Made by a program: the position numbers and the translations under genes. 64,000 nt of DNA from Branchiostoma floridae (taxonomy: Eukaryota > Chordata > Leptocardii > Amphioxiformes > Branchiostomatidae), in assembly GCF_000003815.2 (NCBI RefSeq), contig NC_049991.1:6494120-6558119 (forward strand), written 5' to 3'. Shown one piece after another: positions 28,101-38,263 of the stretch. Below the pieces are notes generated by a model. The model ran no database searches and was not told the origin of the DNA. It saw nothing but the letters and a program-made list of their open reading frames with translations. Numbering within the stretch: the stretch's first letter is position 1; each line of letters opens with the position of its first letter.

Positions 28101-30257
28101 AACATCACCTGTAACATTAAGCCCATGCCATAACTGTAACGGTATGTGTACCTTCCATTGCTCCAGCCCAGTGAACATCACCTGTAACATTAAGCCCATG
28201 CCATAACTGTAACGGTATGTGTACCTTCCATTGCTCCAGCCCAGTGAACATCACCTGTAACATTAAGCCCATGCCATAACTGTAATGGTATGTGTACCTT
28301 CCATTGCTCCAGCCCAGTGAACATCACCTGTAACATTAAGCCCATGCCATAACTGTAATGGTATGTGTACCTTCCATTGTTCCAGCCCAGTGAACATCAC
28401 CTGTAACATTAAGCCATCCAAGCAGATCAACCTGACCAACTCTTCACCATGCTGGGGGACTGCTGTCAACAGGCAGAATGCTTACAGGGTGTATCTGGTA
28501 AGCAACTAGTGTAACAGTTTTTACAGTCACTGTGATGGTTATGATAATAAATGAATTATGTTCTTATTTTATATAATAATCCTAAACAGTTTTATTGCTT
28601 TATTTCCTTTTCCCATTAGTAAACAAAGCATGAAAAAGATAGACATGTTCTGCATGATGAGTGATAAAATTGTTATGCTGAATAAAGCCTGTAGTTAGGC
28701 TGAATGATATCTAAAAGCCCATTAATTAATTAATGTTGAAGAGTATGGCTGAAAGAAAGCTTCAACAGTTAAAATTTATGCTCTTAATAAAGATGATACT
28801 CTATCCAAATGCCTTTCCTGTTTTATAGCAACAATTTTATCTTTGTTTTGTCAGGGTGCCTTCTCCTTGCTACTCGGGCCGTTTGTGTTCTTCAACGTGC
28901 AGAAAACCAAGTACCTACAACTTCTCACATCTCTCATGCGATGGGTTGGTGAGTATCCCCTTTTTATTACCTTCATAAAGTGGAGGTACTGTGTGGCAAT
29001 AATTTTACCAATGAGCTTGTATCCTTGCTTTCACAAAATATGTAGTTGCTGTGCTTGGATTGTGATAACATAATATTTGGAATGTAGATACTATATGTTG
29101 TGATCCTGAAAATGTGCTTTCTCCAGTTACCTAAATGTTATCCTGACTTTGAATCTTGAGTTAAAGATCTCGGCAGTTTTTGCTTACTTGACTTGCATGT
29201 TGATGAAAAGGGTTACAATCCTTAGGACGGGATGTTAAGTCATGACCAACTGTTCATAATGCTTGTTGATAACAACCAGAAAAATTTCAATAACTGTAAC
29301 TGTAAGTTGAACCTGTAGATGATGTACAACTTGTATAGCATCTGCCTTTTCTGTCATGACTGCCAGAAGAGTACGTAGCTCAAATGTTCATTGAGTTAAG
29401 TTGGTTTGAGATCACTTTCCATTCTTGTGCAGTGCACTTAATATTTAGCGTTTGATATCAAGTAAAGTAACCTGTTTCTACTCGTTCTAATTTTAGCGTT
29501 CACGATAATGATCATCTTGGCGATGACCCGTATAACCCACGGCAAGGGCGAGGGCCATCCCAAGATGGAGTCCATCACCAGCGTGCCCAACCTCTTTGGT
29601 GTGTGCGTCTACTCCTTCATGTGCCAGCACTCCCTGCCTTCGCTCGTCACTCCAATCAAGAACAAGCGCCACCTATCGCTTCTCGTCTTCTTCGACTTTC
29701 TCGTAATCCTCGTCTTCTACTTGGTGTTGTCGTTCACCGGCATCTTCTGCTTCAACAACAAGGACATCAAGGACATCTATACCCTCAACTTCATGGACAA
29801 GTGCGATCCGATCACGAGCGCGAAGGAGATCAGTTACTTCCTCGGACTGTTCCCGGTGTTCACGCTGAGCACGAACTTTCCCATCATCGCGATCACGTTG
29901 CGGAATAATCTCAAAACATTGTTCCACAGGGACGGGTACACTTATCCATGGATCATCGATAGAATATTCTTCCCGCTTCTCACCATAGTCCCGCCGATAG
30001 CGGTCGCTTTTGGCACCGACGATCTCGAATTCTTGGTAGGGGTAACGGGATCGTACGCGGGGGCGGGAATACAGTATCTTGTGCCGGCGTTCCTTGTTTA
30101 TTCGGCGAGAAAAGAGCAGAGAATACTGTTTGGGCCGGGCTCTATAAACAAGCACACGTCGCCGTTTAGACATACATTTTGGGTGTATTTCGTTTGGATC
30201 TGGGGAACGCTGTCTATTATTTTTGTTACTGTCAATCATATTTTGACAAAGAGCTAG
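19119..30257 (+). CDS. TMEM104: Transmembrane protein 104 (amino-acid-transporter-like)
   Basis: TMEM104 is a multi-pass membrane protein related to the SLC38/AAAP amino-acid transporters; its substrate is not established. Coding exons are 19119-19163, 21992-22113, 22670-22754, 25563-25650, 26320-26372, 26682-26712, 26870-26969, 28386-28497, 28855-28948 and 29497-30257. All phases agree and give 496 residues, the length I recall for human. The start is MAGDITETGSLYSP. The first helix region contains IVGTGALTMPKAFGAAGWL. An acidic loop (exon 4) is followed by YDITERVEMGQMASMFFNK. The last exon carries VCVYSFMCQHSLPSL, SYFLGLFPVFTLSTNFPII and SPFRHTFWVYFVWIWG. The last exon is much richer in G+C than its introns. 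Two exons have tandemly copied edges (22017-22449 and 27983-28412). Confidence 0.96.
19850..19932 (+). repeat. Dispersed repeat, partner of 14745-14872
   Basis: This is the reverse complement of the block near 14800 (AAACTCTGCTGTCCGGAGCT, CCACATGTTGGG, GCTGCTATAAGCAAGATT). It lies in TMEM104 intron 1. No terminal structure was seen. Confidence 0.6.
20845..21758. mobile_element. TIR element with CAGGGCTCGAAATAC ends and ACTTGCAC subterminal arrays
   Basis: The left end CAGGGCTCGAAATAC pairs with the right end GTATTTCGAGCCCTG (one unpaired base next to it). CTAGA flanks both sides (20840-20844 and 21759-21763). The outer 100 bases at each end contain several copies of ACTTGCAC or its reverse complement, the arrangement of transposase-binding subterminal repeats. 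The 914-bp core has no transposase. The tips look hAT-like, but the visible target duplication is only 5 bases, so the superfamily is left open. It lies in TMEM104 intron 1. A lone end of the same type occurs at 53278. Confidence 0.7.
22017..22449 (+). repeat. Three copies of the 3' half of TMEM104 exon 2 with its donor
   Basis: The last 97 bases of exon 2 (22017-22113, from TGATAGTAGGGACAGG) plus donor and adjacent intron recur at 22151 and 22306, spaced 134 and 155 bases. The second copy is identical over the exon part; the third has one change that turns a Trp codon (TGG) into Arg (AGG). Both extra copies keep the donor CAG|GTAGGG, at 22248 and 22403. Neither has the exon's 5' part or acceptor, so they should not be exons themselves. 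Small indels between units argue against a simple assembly error. Confidence 0.9.
23529..23598. repeat. Imperfect inverted repeat in TMEM104 intron 3
   Basis: GTCAGTTTAC with CGTCCACTC on the left pairs with GAGTGGACGTAAACTGAC on the right; the left arm has six extra bases. A hairpin is possible. Its function is unknown and it may be the core of a small palindromic MITE. Confidence 0.5.
27626..27988. mobile_element. TIR element with CAGGGCTCAAAAT ends and GGGTGCAC arrays
   Basis: The element body spans 27632-27982. Ends CAGGGCTCAAAAT and ATTTTGAGCCCTG are inverted repeats. CATAAC flanks both sides (27626-27631 and 27983-27988). GGGTGCAC or its complement occurs many times within about 100 bases of each end. 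It has the same architecture as the element at 20845-21758 with a different subterminal word. No transposase frame is present. It is inserted exactly at the upstream edge of the 73-bp TMEM104 repeat array. Confidence 0.7.
27983..28412 (+). repeat. 73-bp array copying the acceptor and first bases of TMEM104 exon 8
   Basis: Six acceptor copies (TTCCATTGCTCCAG|CCCAGTGAAC) put exon starts at 28021, 28094, 28167, 28240, 28313 and 28386, exactly 73 bases apart. Each unit holds the last 25 intron bases, the first 27 exon bases (ending ACATTAAG) and a linker. Only the last copy (28386) continues into the real exon. In frame, the other five reach TAA in CCATGCCATAA after about 12 codons. Each unit also has a donor-like GTATGTGT. 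Units are nearly identical, so the expansion is recent. Confidence 0.95.
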
Positions 30258-32745
30258 AATGAGACGTCTTGCCATGACATGTCCCCAGAGCAAAGAATAA
30301 AGCATCTCTACAGAACATAACTAGAAAAGCAAAATAGATGAAACAATCTCCTGTATGTAACATTGTGCAATATTTGCACCAATTGCAAGCTCCGTACACA
30401 CATAATCATGCAATACAGGGGAATTTGGCAATACAAGAAACAATGCAGTGTGCTTGTCAAGAGTTGAAAAGTATGAAAGTATGATGTACTTATTAATCAT
30501 AATAGAACAAGTTGAAGTACTAAATAAAAACAGGTTAATCTCAAAAAATTTAATTTTGGTTCTTATAGCTTTGTTACAGTTAAATTATAAGCTTAAGACA
30601 ACAACATGTGCCAGAAAGGAAATCAATTTTATACCAAAAGAAAATCACAGAAACCTGGTTTATAAGTTGTGTGATTGCAGGTAGCTTAAAAGACTAATGA
30701 ATTATTCTTTTTTGACATGAAATGTTGGCTATGAAAATTTTATAATTTTCAACTGTTAAGGCTGCAAAAGTTGTTTAAAATGATTAAAAATTTCAGACGA
30801 TCAGAATGCCCTTGCCACAATATTCTAGGTTCCATATCATATTCAGAGAAGAAAGCTTTTGTTGCCAGTATCAGGTGACTTTAGCATACAAATCATTTGA
30901 AAACAAGACATCAAAGATCACATGCCTTCCTGAAAAATGAGTTTTTGGGGAAATTTTTTGTTTTATTCAATGTCTTTGTTGTCAATTACTAATTGATACT
31001 ATCTGTTGCATTTTCCCACTGGTTCTCACAGACATATCACTAAAGGAATGTTGAAAACAGGAACTGAGATAATCTTTGATAATTTTGGAACCTTTGACCT
31101 ACGTTCCTGTGAGTGTCAATGTGTCTAGCATGTGGGAACACCAAAAACAATTAAAAGTCCTTCAGTTTCACGAAAGAAAAATTGTTTTGAATTATCCCAA
31201 ATCGAAACCTGCAATATTTTGATTTTCTCACAGTATGAGATTAACATGATGTCTCCAACCTTAAGCAAAATTTAATATTTGTATAATTCTTTGGTGAGGT
31301 TTACTGTTAATTGCTTTTTGTACAATGTAACAAGCATTCTTTTGCTCCTTCTCAGCTTATTTTGGGGGAGGGGATACTCTATTGTGTTAAGTAACAAAAT
31401 ACATTGTAATGCATTTAGCAAATTCTGTATTGTACAAGATGGTTTCCATGAAACCTTGTATGAATTTGAGATTCAAGTGGAAATTTCTTCTGGAATCGTT
31501 CATTCTGCTCTCAGGTTGATACAATGATATAATATTATCCAGAGACATGTCAAGTTTTCCATTTTGTGAAAATTATTTTTAGAAATGTGTATATTGTTAA
31601 CTGTGAACTTTGCAATGTGAAAAAGGCACTTAGTTCTTACACAACGTGTCCCCGTAATGTCCATATTGATAAAATTCCACCCATTTATAAGGGAACTTCA
31701 GGTGTAAGCCTCAAGTGTCAACTTCAGGTGTAAGCCTCAAGTGTCAACTTCAGGTGTAAGCCTCAAGTGTCTGACCTCTGCATGATTGTATAGAGGAACC
31801 CCCCACACTTCTTGAAAAAAGTAGGAATGACCCATTGTGCTTGTCTAAAAAAACTTAAGCCACAGCATAGCAAAGAAGCCTGATGTCAGACTGATATGTG
31901 ATATTCTCACAATTATAGAAACTTTTGTACAGGTGCTCTACAGTAATGTTTGTTCTATTTGATGAAATTGGTATTATTTGGGTCTGTTAGAATTTCTGTT
32001 GACCAAATGAACTACAAAACTGGGCAATTGTATCTTGAATTTTTGATAAATAGTAAAATGTACAATTTTTACTGTCTTTTGCAGTTAAAACTTGTTACAT
32101 TATAGAAAGAGCATAATATATATAGTATATTGTTATTTATATATATATTTGTTAATTCTTACACTGCCAACCATCTTAGTTGGTTGATCAAGCTAAAAGT
32201 ATTACATGTAGTTGACCAAACATTTTGCAAACCGCAAGTCACCCGAAGAATTTAATATTTCTTCCGTAGAAATTCATGCCATGTAATATTTGCTTATATT
32301 TTGAATTTTCTCGCCATGAGGTATTATTTAGATTTTGTATCTATATGAAAAAATTGGATTCTGGAATAAGCAGGGTCCTGGTTTCAACTATGTATACATA
32401 TTGATACACTGTGAGTAATATGTCGATGTCTATTGTAAGTCAATATTTATGTTATTTCCCAGCAATATGCACATTGAAACCGCACTCATATCAAGAAGTA
32501 TTTTTGTGATCATGTGTTGCATTTCAAAACATTTCAAAAAGTTGTCTGACAATTTGAAGAGAATATATTTGGGAATTTAATTGCAAATCTGTGTACATAC
32601 ACATCAGTGTCTACAAGATTATATGCTGGGTTATTTTCATGCATATAAAGTTGTGCCTTTTGCCTCGTCTGTTAAAAAATGTAAGTGTTCTGAAACTCTG
32701 GGAGCATGGTTAAAATATATATAATTCCAGAAAGAAGCAAATAAA
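30258..32745 (+). other. TMEM104 3' untranslated region with two poly(A) signals
   Basis: AATAAA at 30296-30301 lies 39 bases after the stop, and a second AATAAA is at 32740-32745. A 26-base unit (AACTTCAGGTGTAAGCCTCA...) is repeated three times at 31694-31771. Nothing else with coding character was found. Alternative polyadenylation is possible. Confidence 0.5.
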
Positions 32746-32847
32746 GATATTACTGATGGTCACTTTTGTAATGTTGATTGTTGTTTATGGATTCATACAT
32801 CATACATGCATATTAATGCAATGATTTACATAAGTGAAACCATCTCA

Positions 32848-32848
32848 C

Positions 32849-32886
<38 letters not shown>

Positions 32887-33140
32887 TGTGTGTGTGTATG
32901 AATATGTGTTTGAGTGTGTGTATGTTTGTGTGTGGAAGTGCGTGTATGTGTGTGTGAGTGTGTGTTTGTATGTATGTGTGTGTGAGTGTGTGTTTGTATG
33001 TGTGTGTGTGTGTGTATGTGTGTGGAAGTGCGTGTATGTGAGTGTGTGTTTGTATGTGTGTGTGAGTGTGTGTGTGTGTGTGTGTGTATGTGTGTGGAAG
33101 TGCGTGTATGTGAGTGTGTGTTTGTATGTGTGTGTGGATG
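32848..33140. repeat. (TG)n microsatellite with higher-order repeats
   Basis: A pure TG tract is followed by repeats of TGTGTGTGGAAGTGCGTGTA and TGTGAGTGTGTGTTTGTATG. The long reading frames here on both strands are artefacts of the repeat. Confidence 0.95.
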
Positions 33141-33144
33141 AACA

Positions 33145-33530
33145 GCATAACTCGAGAAGGCCCTAATGGATTGTATTGTTTGGTATGTGAGGAGGTTTTG
33201 ATGAGGGGCCCCCTATTCGTTTGTTAAGGTACTGCACCACTTGATATTTCGAGTTTTGGACATGCTAGAATGAGGTACTAGGTTGAATGGTAGATAGCCC
33301 TTGTGACAGAGATATTGATATAGGCTTGGGTCTCCTGGCGGCTTTTTCGGAACTGCAGGAGGCGGTTAACGTTTGGTTTCAGACTTTGTAAGAGCATAAC
33401 TCAAGAAGCGGTCGACAAATTACTTTTAGTGTGATGCTTACTAAGTTAGAAAAAAAGTCTTTGTAATTAGGCGTAGACATGCAAATGATGAAGATTGACT
33501 CACAAGAAACGTTGAATGACAAAAAAATTT
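33145..33530 (+). repeat. ~148-bp periodic repeat, outlying block
   Basis: GCATAACTCGAGAAG at about 33147 and GCATAACTCAAGAAGC at about 33395 begin units that share GGTACTGCA, GGACATGCT, TGGTAGATAGCCCTTG, GCGGCTTTTT and GGAACTGCAGG with the main block at 36390-37410. The two blocks may be one array broken by later insertions between 33530 and 36380. Confidence 0.7.
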
Positions 33531-33971
33531 ATTTGATAACATGGAAACAAGAAAAACGGATATTGTGAAGGAAAAAAAATACAGCTATTCAAACAGACCA
33601 CCAGCCGGTCGCCCCGACTCTGGTATGCTTTACATAGCGATGTAATCCAATTTCCCCGTCTTTAACGACAAGTTACGGGTCAGGCGTCGTCCATTACACC
33701 ACGCAGCGTACTACTTATTATTCCCCCCGTAAGGTAGGCCGTCAGGTTGTGTTACACGGGCGGGCGCACCCCTGCTTAACCCCGCCGCGTGTGCCGCACA
33801 CGGGTCGCGGGAACACAACCCTAAGCTATCAATAATGGATAAACGGGGAAAACAATACATGCTATGGTGTTGTACAAGTTCACGGCTGTCTATTGTACTT
33901 AAACGTCAAGAAGAATTGATTGGAGAAATAGCGATTAAAGACTACTACTGGAACTTTACTTTCCTGACAGC

Positions 33972-34180
33972 TAATGCTAGTTCTCCTTTATCCGTGGGGT
34001 AACATATTTCCGTTACTATCAGAAATATGAAGTCGACGGACGCTACTTTCAAACTACAATATTTCGAACATATATCACAACTTGAAACTACCGTCCTTCA
34101 GGTGGATATACCTAATACCGTCTTGGTAAACACAACGAATATAGGTTACCCTGCGGATAAAGGTGAACTAACGTTACCCA
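33972..34180. mobile_element. MITE, TTATCCGTGGGGTAAC family, intact copy
   Basis: Terminal inverted repeats: GCTAGTTCTCCTTTATCCGT, then GGGGTAAC, on the left; the right end reads GGTTACCCTGCGGATAAAGG and continues GAACTAACGTTA. About 209 bases with no coding capacity. Same family as 3683-4508 and 40800-40962. Confidence 0.75.
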
Positions 34181-34244
34181 CCTACTAGTACCTAATATCA
34201 TGATGAACCATCCAGCTTCTCACAGTTGTGCTGTTCACACACAT

Positions 34245-34248
<4 letters not shown>

Positions 34249-34312
<64 letters not shown>
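34249..34312. repeat. (CA)n microsatellite
   Basis: An uninterrupted ACAC tract of about 60 bases ends in a run of G. It is a simple sequence with no other feature. Confidence 0.95.
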
Positions 34313-34315
<3 letters not shown>

Positions 34316-34794
34316 GGGGGGTAGAACAGCACAGAAAACATAGCCTTTGGGGCGTAACATGTTGCTTTTCGTTTTGAGAAATACCTTATGTACGTAGTCG
34401 CAGATCATTTTAAAATGGCGCAACAATTCTAGTATTTTCTCTTATAAAGTGTTTGAAACACCTAAAATCAGTTCTTCATATTGATCCGTCCACCAACCCA
34501 TACGTCTACTCAACCGCTAGTTTCAAAAATTCAAATTCAACCGACGACCAGTAAAATCCAACCAATCAAGATAACGTAAACTTTCTGAATGTTTTCAAAA
34601 TCAATATTCACGCTCCTACCTCTTTAAGTACGAGACTACCCATTGTCCAGTGACCCGCAAATTGACCTTTCGTGATACCGCATGATTCCCGAGGCCACTT
34701 GCGACATCTAACGGCCGTACGGAATAATTGATAAGACAGTTTGCGCTCTCCTTTTCTCCAACGGACAATGCACCCCTCGGTACACGCAAATCGT

Positions 34795-35140
34795 GGCTTT
34801 AGGCCACAGCAAGTAAATTGTATGGATGACATCCTCTGCAGACTTAAAAAAATTAGATAGGGCGAAATAAAAAAGAAGATGGGTGAAAAATTATACAAGA
34901 TGTCTACATTTTCAACTGAATAGACACCATAAACGTTGTAACAAGAAGTAACAAGGGACAAAACATGGTATCACTGCGAACAAGTCATTCATTCCTGTAT
35001 TTAAGAAGTGAACTATATATAGTATTGTAAAAGTGATACTAGACTGGTATCACTTACATGTGTACCAAGTTGGCAACGTTAACCACACTCATGACTTAAA
35101 TAGCGATGCCACTTTTACAACTATAATAATAATAATAATA
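34795..35140 (+). repeat. Dispersed repeat, inverted partner of 41960-42340
   Basis: TTAGGCCACAGCAAGTAAAT, GGATGACATCC and TCTGCAGACTT are followed by AACATGGTATCACTG, CTGGTATCAC, AACCACACTCAT and ACTTTTACAACTAT. The reverse complement at 42340-41960 has the same words in the same order. A shorter piece (GGCCACAGCAAGTAAATTTT) is at 41797-41870. Class unknown. Confidence 0.65.
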
Positions 35141-35234
35141 ATAATAATAATCTGGTGTATTTTGCAGCCAGTAGGTACCCAAAGTATGAGTAATGAGGCT
35201 GTTTAACGTGGTCGAGGCACCTCCTCGAGCACAT

Positions 35235-35612
35235 AGCTTCACTTATACCCCCTTTCCACTAGGACGGCGCTCTCACGGCGCTCTCTCTGCGACCTCAAAT
35301 ATGGAAGAGCGCGGTGAGAGCGTGGTGGGATCGCCAAGGTCGCCATGGGAGCGCGCAGAGAGCGCGGTGGGAGCGCCATGGTCGCCATGGTCGCCATCAC
35401 CTCCGCGACTGTTTTGAACCTGCTCAAAACAGTCGCCGTGAGAGCGCCGTGGACGGCGATCTAACGATGAGCGCAGAGAGAGCGCCAAGGGAGCGCGCAG
35501 CGAGCGCCCTGAGCGCCAAGAGAGCGCACAGCGAGCGCGATTGGTCTCAACAGTGGTTATGATACAAAATTAGCTAGGACGGCGCTCTCACGGCGCTCTC
35601 TCTGCGCTCTCA
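35235..35612. repeat. GC-rich block of GAGCGC/GGCGCTCTC motifs
   Basis: In an otherwise AT-rich spacer, about 350 bases are filled with GAGCGC, GCGCTCTC and GCCATGG words. GGACGGCGCTCTCACGGCGC occurs at about 35261 and again at about 35577, so these outer copies are direct repeats. A CTGTTTTGAAC/GTTCAAAACAG-like inverted pair is at the centre. Overlapping long frames on both strands reflect the repeat and are not called genes. It may be a MITE or a CpG-rich regulatory island. Confidence 0.6.
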
Positions 35613-36389
35613 ACTGCGGTTTCAGAAGAAGTATATTTGAAACAGACAGAACCCGGAGAAATGTTTAATATGTACCGATGATTTACAATTAAACAAACTG
35701 AGAAGGAATAACCAGGATTTAAAAAAAGGTTTATCATTTCTCAACTTATTTCTTTAAAATTTCAACATGATGACATCAATTTTCTTGTTCTTCATCTGTA
35801 CATTTATATTATTGAAGTCCTGTTTTCAATAAATCGAAGTGTTTCAGTGTTGTATGATTTACACTAAAAGCGTGGCATGATAAAGCAATTTATGGTGAAC
35901 AAGCTACATGACAGATTTAAGAAAAAGGAACAAGACAAACGTGCATATTTCAGTCTGAGTGACTGTACAGTGACCAAAATTGGATTTGTTTACAGCCTTG
36001 ATGGAACAACAATGTGTAAAGAAAGATTAATTCTATTTGACCAGAGCGAAAGCTTGCGTGATAATTTTGTATCACCTTTTCATTGAGGGCGGTCGACGCC
36101 TTTTGTAGGCAAAGTTGGGCGTAGAATACAATTTATATCCGTGGTATTTGTGGATATTACGAAGAGAACCTAGTATATTATTGTGTTCACAATATGGAAC
36201 GTTTATTTAACTTAAATCTGTGGTATTTGGATTATGAAAGGTGACACACGTACAGATATGTCAGGTATCTTTTGAAAAATGGATACTCCAATTATATACA
36301 GTTTACTTTCCTTTCCTTTCACGGGTGTATCAAATGCTCACGTATGTTCATTCTCTTCGCCAAGAAGAGTATGAGATTGCTTGACTTGG

Positions 36390-37410
36390 GTCTGTATGTA
36401 GGTCAACAGCATATAACTCGAGAAATTGTGGATGGAACTTTGTGATTTTTGGTAGGTGTGTAGCAGTTGTCGAAAGGAATGCCAAGTTTGAAAACGGTTT
36501 ACCTGGCGTTTTCCTACGGTACTGCAGCGAGCTTGGTATGTTTTTTGCGGTTTGTTTGGGGCAGCATAAGTCAAAATCTAGCTGGGCGATTTTCACGAAA
36601 CTTGGTAGGTATGTAGCGGTTTTGGAGAGGAAGGTCAAGTGCGAAAATGGTTTACCTGGCTCTTACCTATGGTGCTGTAGCGGGATTTGTATGTAAGTGC
36701 GTTTGTCTGTAAGCAAGATAACTCGAGAACCCTTGAATGGATCCTGATTATATTTGTTAGGTGGATTGGGGTTAGGAAAACGAAGGTCAAGTTCGATAAT
36801 GGGCACCCTAGTGGCTGCCTAAGGTACTGCAGCAAAACTTTTAATTTTGGCACTTCGTGTTCTGGACATGCTGTGGTCATGATTTTTGAGTGGTAGATAG
36901 CCCTTGAAACAGAGAGTAAGTGCTGTGAGTTTGGACCCCCTAGCGGCTTTTTGGGAACTGCAGGCACCGATTTCCGTTCAAACTTTGGACGAGGGTAACT
37001 TGAGAACGTGAAAACAGATCATCAGGATTTTCGGTATGTAGATAGAATGAGTGATGACTTAAACAATGTAATACTAATTATGCAAGTTAGTAGCTTATTT
37101 GCATAATTAATGAGAAAAGTTCATAAATCCATGCCAACAGCATATAACTCAAGAAGCTGTGTATGGATTTTCATGATATTTAGTATTTAAGTAGCGGCTG
37201 CGGAAAGGAAGGTTGTGTTCGAAAATAGTTGACGTAGCATTTTCCGTTAGGACGGTAGCAGGCCGAGTGTGTGCGTCCTTTTGTTTGTGGAATGCATAAC
37301 TCGAGAAGCCTTGAAAAAATCCTGATGATATTTGGTAGGTGGGTAGGGGTCAGGAAAACGAAGATAAATTATGATAGTGGGCCCCCTAGCGGCTTCCTAA
37401 GGTACTGCAG
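36390..37410 (+). repeat. Diverged tandem array with ~148-base spacing
   Basis: A marker word resembling GCATAACTCGAGAAG recurs at about 36408, 36566, 36716, 36993, 37139 and 37288, giving steps near 158, 150, 277 (about two units), 146 and 149 bases. Between markers the order is TTTTTGGTAGGT, GGAAGGTCAAG, GAAAATGG or GATAATGGG, CCCTAGCGGC and GGTACTGCAGC. Units are 60-80% alike by eye. No transposon ends were found. Confidence 0.75.
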
Positions 37411-37879
37411 CAAAACGTATTAACAGAAATAAACTGTGCTCTATATATCTCATTTTGACCTATATCTATGGACACAGCTGTTATACAGATGGTTTGCTGG
37501 AGGACGCCCTTACACTGGGGACAAAGTCTAAATTGACAAGCATGAAATTCTGATTGACCAGGGATGCTACCAGGTCATCTGTCAGGTCACAGTCTGGTTT
37601 TGGTAATGTTTGTGTGTTTGTGAGGAACAAAAAGACCTTAAAGTCTTAAATAAAGGCATGATTATTTGGCGAAGAGATGGGTTCGTTGAACTCTAGTTAT
37701 TTAGTCATTTTAAGTATGAAAGAAATTGCTCTCAAACAAGTTCATGTATGAGTTGAAATTTTTCAAAATACCGTTCTATCCTTTCAAAAATTCTATGATT
37801 TTCCGCAAATATTAGAAATATTATGTTATACATACTGCTATACGTATATTTGCGAAAGGGGGAATTGTGGGTTTCACAA

Positions 37880-38263
37880 ATGACTTTATTTATTTTGATG
37901 TCGGGAATTGTTCTCTTTACATGTAAAGGACGGTCCTATTCATCGTCGTACGATAAGATTACGACAGTCGTGGAACAGACGTGTTTGTGTCGTTCACATT
38001 CGAAATCGTACATGCACGTGGACAATCTGCTTTGTCGTAGAGTGTCAATGAAAATCCAACTACAAAAATCGAACGAATGTGATCGCGCATCCATTACTCT
38101 TAAATACAAAAGCTCTCATTTTTTGTCTATTGATAAAATTCTAACCAATTTCGCCCGCTCCCCTAACACGTTTGTGTGTAGATTTCACTGTACTGCGGCA
38201 CCGAAGTTGGATTTGTTACCATTGAGTTTACAATGGGAAATCATACAGAACATTCAAGTGTAA
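37880..38263 (+). CDS. Possible small secreted protein (hypothetical)
   Basis: I do not recognise this frame. From the internal Met at 37880 it reads MTLFILMSGIVLFTCKGRSY, which resembles a signal peptide. About 110 residues follow with six cysteines: CLC, LLCRR, NECD and VCRFHC. An upstream in-frame Met at 37823 would add a hydrophilic lead. It is intronless, with no homologue recalled and no clear promoter or poly(A) signal (AATAAA at about 38262 overlaps the end). In a region this rich in repeats it may be a chance frame. Confidence 0.25.
   Translation: MTLFILMSGIVLFTCKGRSYSSSYDKITTVVEQTCLCRSHSKSYMHVDNLLCRRVSMKIQLQKSNECDRASITLKYKSSHFLSIDKILTNFARSPNTFVCRFHCTAAPKLDLLPLSLQWEIIQNIQV

Noticed and set aside
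29673-30305. 210-codon minus-strand frame opposite the last TMEM104 exon
   Set aside because: Arg- and Glu-rich shadow of a conserved coding exon; the sense frame is clearly the real one.
32813-33166. Cys/Val-rich and His/Thr-rich frames over the TG repeat
   Set aside because: A dinucleotide repeat lacks stop codons in several frames; there is no other coding evidence.
33590-33840. Possible tRNA gene near GTGGTGTAATGGACGACGCC (minus strand)
   Set aside because: An A-box-like word is present, but no B-box and no cloverleaf could be folded at the right spacing.
35193-35562. Overlapping Arg/Ala/Glu-rich frames in the GAGCGC block
   Set aside because: All three frames on both strands are open because of the repeated hexamer; no conserved protein is recalled.
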